64,000 nt of DNA from a virus: positions 1 to 64,000 of the IMG/VR virus record IMGVR_UViG_3300022074_000013. One strand, written 5' to 3'. A model generated the notes under the pieces. That model did no database searches. It saw nothing but the letters and a program-made list of their open reading frames with translations, and was not told the DNA's origin. Both the position numbers and the translations under genes were made by a program. The number at the start of each line of letters is the position of its first letter. Position 1 is the stretch's first letter. This document shows, piece by piece, positions 63,019 to 64,000 of this stretch.

Positions 63019-63630
63019 ATGTATGAACTAGTTGAAGAGGCCGCAAAGGTCTTACGTAATCCTACTGAAAAGTTTGATTTCGATAATCCGCAAACAGACC
63101 CAAAAGAATTACAAGCAGGTCTCGTAGAAACCATGGGAAAATATGGTGGACTTGGTTTAAGTGCTAATCAAGTCGGTGTAGACCTGAGTGTTTTTGTTAT
63201 GCAAACACAGGACGAAGGAATCGTTGCATTTTTCAATCCTGAGTTAGTTCAGATATCTCAAGAAACAGAAATGATGAAGGAAGGTTGTCTTTCTTTTCCC
63301 GACATATATATTATGCTCAAGCGACCAAAAGTAGTTGTAATGGACTACCAAACAGTTGACGGTGAAAAACGTTCAATAAAGTTAGAAGGATTGGGTGCAA
63401 GGTGTGTGCAACATGAAATAGACCACTTAAATGGTATTATATTTTTACAACGTGCATCACAATTAAAAATAGAACGTGCTCTAAAATCAAGACCAAAAGA
63501 AAGAGCAAAGAGATTAGAATATGAACAACGCAGAGCAATCGCAGAAGCCCTACGAACCGCAAATGCTGAAAAATCTGTTGACTCCGAACGAGTGCCAACA
63601 GATAATACACTTTCACAAAACGCATCATAA
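63019..63630 (+). CDS. def: Peptide deformylase
   Basis: 203 residues. The three PDF motifs are intact: GLGLSANQVG (Q51), EGCLSFP (metal ligand C90), and QHEIDHLNG (H132, E133, H136). It removes formyl groups from new proteins; phage versions are short at the C-terminus, but this one has a basic helical extension of about 55 residues after the catalytic helix. It is a common auxiliary gene of marine myoviruses. It starts one base after the previous stop; the tail overlaps the next gene by 110 bases. Confidence 0.92.
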   Translation: MYELVEEAAKVLRNPTEKFDFDNPQTDPKELQAGLVETMGKYGGLGLSANQVGVDLSVFVMQTQDEGIVAFFNPELVQISQETEMMKEGCLSFPDIYIMLKRPKVVVMDYQTVDGEKRSIKLEGLGARCVQHEIDHLNGIIFLQRASQLKIERALKSRPKERAKRLEYEQRRAIAEALRTANAEKSVDSERVPTDNTLSQNAS

Positions 63631-64000
63631 CTTAAGAACCGTAGGAAACGGTGCTGGTTACAAGGGTATAAGATTTTGTCATGTCCAAACACAATGGGTA
63701 CGAACTCTAATAGATAGAGTTTGGATACGATTAGTTGCTCAAGTTTATAAAACCCAAGGTAAAATTGTTTATCCCGAAATGATTGGAATCAATGAATGGG
63801 TTATTGGTGGATATCAAGACCCACATTTAGATACTTACTCTACGCAGTCAGAACACTTACCAAACTTTGACCCCAACGAAAAACAAAGAGAGTGGACTTG
63901 TATTTTATATTTAAATGATAATTTCTCAGGTGGTGAAACTTATGTACCTAACGGAGAAACTTTTGTTCCTGAAACAGGTGCAGGATTATTGTTTCAAGGC
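63521..64000 (+). CDS. 2-oxoglutarate/Fe(II) oxygenase, P4H type (partial, runs off right edge)
   Basis: 160 codons are visible to the edge. The ATG at 63521 gives a start inside the deformylase gene (MNNAEQSQKPYEPQML); a second in-frame ATG at 63563 begins MLKNLLTPNECQQI, the usual P4H opening, and cannot be excluded. The first iron ligands are seen as H-L-D in QDPHLDTYS, followed by EWTCILYLNDNFSGGETYVPNG; the second His lies beyond the window. It is the fourth oxygenase in the window. Confidence 0.75.
   Translation, partial: MNNAEQSQKPYEPQMLKNLLTPNECQQIIHFHKTHHNLRTVGNGAGYKGIRFCHVQTQWVRTLIDRVWIRLVAQVYKTQGKIVYPEMIGINEWVIGGYQDPHLDTYSTQSEHLPNFDPNEKQREWTCILYLNDNFSGGETYVPNGETFVPETGAGLLFQG

Noticed and set aside
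1-64000. tRNA genes, CRISPR arrays, insertion sequences, homing endonucleases, integrase or attachment sites
   Set aside because: Looked for by eye and not seen; a tRNA scan would be needed to exclude tRNAs formally.

Overview
The window is a 64 kb piece of a marine T4-like myovirus genome. It is AT-rich (roughly two thirds A+T by eye), gapless and densely coded, and it carries the T4 core virion genes in the order seen in cyanophages and pelagiphages. I saw no photosynthesis genes, tRNAs, insertion sequences or CRISPR arrays. A gp55-type late sigma factor is encoded here, and about fifteen TATAAATA-type boxes stand in front of late genes, so late transcription is T4-like. The host cannot be fixed from this window.

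Layout. Bases 1-3587 are on the minus strand: head completion protein gp4, an unrecognised conserved protein, a tail-tube-initiator-like protein, gp26 with a -1 frame extension, a small membrane protein, and the start of a coiled-coil tape-measure-like protein. From 3630 everything runs on the plus strand. 3630-23159 is the baseplate block (gp48, gp53, hub, gp5, gp25, gp6, gp7, gp8, and a 2220-residue DUF4815-like wedge or fibre protein). 23164-34152 is a host-recognition block of tail-fibre-like proteins that includes two paralogous proteins made of a very regular Pro/Tyr/Gln/Ala/Arg repeat. 34189-39296 is an accessory island: a ParB-like/glycosyltransferase fusion, two 2-oxoglutarate/Fe(II) oxygenases, a DUF6065-like protein and unknowns. 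39313-52347 is the neck, terminase, tail and head block (gp13 to gp23 in T4 order, including the small core proteins gp67 and gp68), closed by two rho-independent terminators. 52528-60543 holds a tube-like protein, recombination and repair genes (uvsY, uvsW, gp47, gp46), another oxygenase, small unknown proteins and late sigma gp55. 60554-64000 has a ferritin-like di-iron protein, an unknown protein, peptide deformylase and an oxygenase cut by the window edge.

How it works together. gp46/47, UvsY and UvsW supply recombination-dependent replication. gp55 redirects host RNA polymerase to the late boxes, which drive capsid, packaging, baseplate and fibre genes. Several late boxes sit exactly five bases before an ATG with no ribosome binding site in between, which predicts leaderless mRNAs. 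At two other genes the late start site would cut away one arm of a hairpin that hides the ribosome binding site in read-through RNA. The observations I rate highest are the strict two-residue periodicity of the two repeat proteins, the leaderless late promoters, the likely gp26 frameshift ahead of the tape measure gene, and the near absence of GATC.
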